Source: JBCKUK01 sp038924905 | Lineage (GTDB): Bacteria > Pseudomonadota > Gammaproteobacteria > Burkholderiales > Methylophilaceae | Length of the DNA stretch: 8,714 nucleotides | Reading direction: 5' to 3' | Assembly (NCBI GenBank): GCA_038924905.1 | Contig: JBCKUK010000048.1 | Coordinates: forward strand, 1-8,714 | Shown here: positions 7,502 through 8,714 of the stretch, one piece after another | Layout: each line of letters begins with the position of its first letter | How positions within the stretch are numbered: the first letter of the stretch is position 1 | Translations under genes and position numbers: made by a program | Notes under the pieces: model-generated | What the model saw: only the letters and a program-made list of their open reading frames with translations | What the model was told of the DNA's origin: nothing | Databases searched by the model: none

Positions 7502-8106
7502 CAGGATGGAGATTTAGTTGCAGATTTTGGGCGAAACGCTTTTACAATCGCCTCATTGGTTTCAATATAAGGCGTCGGCTTGTCTTTTGTACCCAGCAAA
7601 TCCAGGCAGTAGGGCACCGCAGCAAATATGCCGTGAACGATGGTATTGCCAGTTTCGTCTTTCAAGCCCCCCAGCGTTTGTGCAATGGATTTGGGTTGCC
7701 CCGGCAGATTGATAATCAGGCTTTGTTTGCGGATGACCGCCACTTGGCGAGACAAAATAGCTGTCGCAACAAAGTGAAGGCTGATTTGGCGCATTTGCTC
7801 GCCAAACCCCGGCATCAGCTTGTCAGCAATCGCCAGCGTGGCCTCCGGGGTAACATCACGCAGGGCCGGGCCGGTGCCGCCAGTGGTTAGTACCAGACAG
7901 CAAGCTTCATGATCAACCAAATCGCAGAGCGTGGATTCGATTTCAGATTGCTCATCTGGAATAATGCGCGCGACTGCTTGCCATGGCGTTGTCAGCGCTT
8001 TATCCAGCCATGCTTTAAGTGTGGGGATACCTTGATCTTCATAAACGCCACCCGATGCGCGGTCACTGATTGAAACTAATCCGATACGAATGAATTGTTG
8101 TGACAT
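7501..8106 (-). CDS. mog: Molybdopterin adenylyltransferase
   Basis: Mog adenylates molybdopterin with ATP to prepare it for molybdate insertion in molybdenum cofactor synthesis. The protein is 201 residues, against 195 for E. coli Mog. It shows IRIGLVSISDRASGGVYEDQG at the N-terminus (6-26), the signature TTGGTGPALRDVTPEAT (74-90) and INLPGQPKSI in the C-terminal half. Asp51 and Asp84 fall where E. coli Mog has its functional aspartates, 49 and 82. The length and the SDRAS...YED segment favour Mog over MoaB. The last dozen residues (AFRPKSATKSPS) are basic and poorly conserved. The gene overlaps thiL by one base and is the first gene of the minus-strand run, with a probable promoter in the divergent gap upstream. 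Only a weak ribosome-binding site precedes ATG 8106. Confidence 0.95.
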   Translation of the reverse strand: MSQQFIRIGLVSISDRASGGVYEDQGIPTLKAWLDKALTTPWQAVARIIPDEQSEIESTLCDLVDHEACCLVLTTGGTGPALRDVTPEATLAIADKLMPGFGEQMRQISLHFVATAILSRQVAVIRKQSLIINLPGQPKSIAQTLGGLKDETGNTIVHGIFAAVPYCLDLLGTKDKPTPYIETNEAIVKAFRPKSATKSPS

Positions 8107-8214
8107 ATTTGTTGGCCACGACTTGGTAAATGCGATAAATTTAAGTTTTAATCATACCATTAGCCAAAACTTGGCCGATTGATAGATTTTGGCCACAACA
8201 GGAGGGGGAATATC
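8107..8214. promoter_or_regulatory. Divergent intergenic region between mog and the lipoprotein gene
   Basis: These 108 bases must serve both directions. They contain TTGGCCAC twice (8112-8119 and 8189-8196, extended to 10 of 11 matches), a third TTGGCC at 8171-8176, and a short inverted repeat GCCAA-N3-TTGGC at 8163-8175. The plus-strand gene has a very strong Shine-Dalgarno, AGGAGG at 8200-8205, 9 bases before ATG 8215. No clear plus-strand -35/-10 pair stands out. Confidence 0.5.
8151..8159 (-). promoter_or_regulatory. Possible extended -10 promoter for mog
   Basis: On the minus strand TGG is followed directly by TATGAT, matching the extended -10 form TGnTATAAT at eight of nine positions. 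It lies about 45 bases before the mog start, giving a leader of roughly 38 bases. No good -35 is seen, which is usual for extended -10 promoters. Confidence 0.4.
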
Positions 8215-8454
8215 ATGCGTTCAATTTTCATACTAATGCTAACTATACTGCTGGCGCTGAGTGTTGCCAGTTGCGCAAGTAGCAGCAAGAACCGGAACAT
8301 AGACGACAGGACTACCGCTGACGGTGAGGCGGGCAAAGTAGAGCAAGCTTCTGACAACCCTTACGTCAAATCCTATGTGAACAAGGGTCGCCCAGCGACG
8401 GCTTTGCCACCCAATCCGGCCGGCCCAAAATTTACCGTGGCGAGAGCCAGGTAG
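8215..8454 (+). CDS. Lipoprotein, N-terminal part of a gene broken by a frameshift
   Basis: I do not recognise a named family. The frame starting at ATG 8215 encodes 79 residues before TAG at 8452. A TTG start at 8179 would keep the frame open, but the AGGAGG at 8200-8205 points to the ATG. Residues 1-20 are a lipoprotein signal: Arg2, a hydrophobic core, then lipobox VASC with Cys20. Ala at +2 suggests sorting to the outer membrane. After Cys20 come a Ser-rich, charged, low-complexity linker and DNPYVKSYVNKGRPATALPP. The reading frame stops making sense after GPK (near 8430); the last seven residues, FTVARAR, are out of frame with the probable continuation. The intact protein was probably at least 165 residues. 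It is transcribed away from the mog run. Confidence 0.7.
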   Translation: MRSIFILMLTILLALSVASCASSSKNRNIDDRTTADGEAGKVEQASDNPYVKSYVNKGRPATALPPNPAGPKFTVARAR

Positions 8455-8714
8455 GTGATTACCAGCGCATGCTAGAAAACGGTTATGACATGTTTGGGTT
8501 ATTCGAGCTTTAAGGCAGGTGACGTATCACCGGACCTTGCCAGCGAACAGGCAAAACAAATTCAAGCTGGTTTGGTACTGGTTTATGCAGAAGTCAAGGC
8601 GAGTGAGCCAGCCAGTGTACGCCTGCAAAGATTGCGCGAAAGAGCAAAAAAGAAAGACAGTGAAGAAGTTGAGCCAGAACAAAAACTTTATGACTACTTT
8701 GCCAGCTACTGGGC
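8430..8714 (+). pseudogene. Out-of-frame remainder of the lipoprotein gene (runs off the right edge)
   Basis: From 8430 the frame one base back reads IYRGESQVGDYQRMLENGYDMFG, a natural continuation of NPAGPK in the preceding gene. At the GGG run 8496-8498 it becomes LFEL and stops at 8511. Reading instead from 8497 in the original frame gives GYSSFKAGDVSPDLASEQAK and stays open to the window end (LVLVYAEVKASEPASVRLQRLRE, then a Lys/Glu-rich stretch and YDYFASYW). One A missing from AAAA (8427-8430) and one extra G in GGG (8496-8498) therefore explain both breaks and cancel each other. The restored product would be a lipoprotein with a soluble alpha/beta C-terminal domain of unknown function. 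Genuine decay and homopolymer sequencing error are both possible. Confidence 0.7.

Noticed and set aside
8179..8214. TTG start for the lipoprotein gene at 8179
   Set aside because: It would put 12 charged or polar residues before the signal peptide and bury the AGGAGG ribosome-binding site within coding sequence; ATG 8215 fits both signals.
8427..8433. Programmed -1 frameshift site at A AAA TTT
   Set aside because: It does not fit the X XXY YYZ slippery heptamer because Phe-tRNA would have to re-pair on ATT, and a second shift would still be needed at 8496-8498.

Overview
The window looks like a core-genome segment of a betaproteobacterium, most likely within or near the Nitrosomonadales (inference from protein character, moderate GC content and gene order; no 16S rRNA is present). 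Seven genes lie head to tail on the minus strand. In transcription order they are mog, thiL, pgpA, pncC (cinA C-terminal type), recA, recX, alaS and lysC, with lysC running off the left edge. A divergent lipoprotein gene starts on the plus strand near the right end. The pncC-recA-recX-alaS order is the one known from E. coli, and alaS followed by lysC is known from Pseudomonas.

Region by region (plus-strand coordinates): 1-1209 holds lysC, lacking only its last few codons, with a good internal ribosome-binding site and ATG that could make a separate regulatory subunit. 1222-3885 is alaS. 3875-4333 is recX and 4314-5354 is recA; recA, recX and alaS overlap end to start (20 and 11 bases), so they are probably translationally coupled. 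5355-5421 is the only gap before recA. It has no canonical LexA box but does contain an 18-base imperfect dyad. 5422-5922 (pncC) overlaps 5901-6386 (pgpA). 6387-6544 separates pgpA from thiL and holds a 110-base element bounded by 28-base inverted repeats, each a hairpin of the ATTCCC/GGGAAT type. 6545-7501 (thiL) overlaps 7501-8106 (mog) by one base. 8107-8214 is a divergent promoter region.

The functions are housekeeping: aspartate-family amino-acid synthesis (lysC), alanyl-tRNA charging (alaS), recombination and its modulation (recA, recX), NAD-cycle salvage (pncC), phosphatidylglycerol synthesis (pgpA), thiamine diphosphate synthesis (thiL) and molybdenum cofactor synthesis (mog). No phage, CRISPR, toxin-antitoxin or defence system is visible.

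I did not find a previously undescribed system. The points most worth a second look are the lipoprotein gene at 8215-8714, whose frame is broken twice by opposite single-base changes in short homopolymers; the paired-hairpin element between thiL and pgpA; the candidate internal start in lysC; and the non-canonical region upstream of recA.
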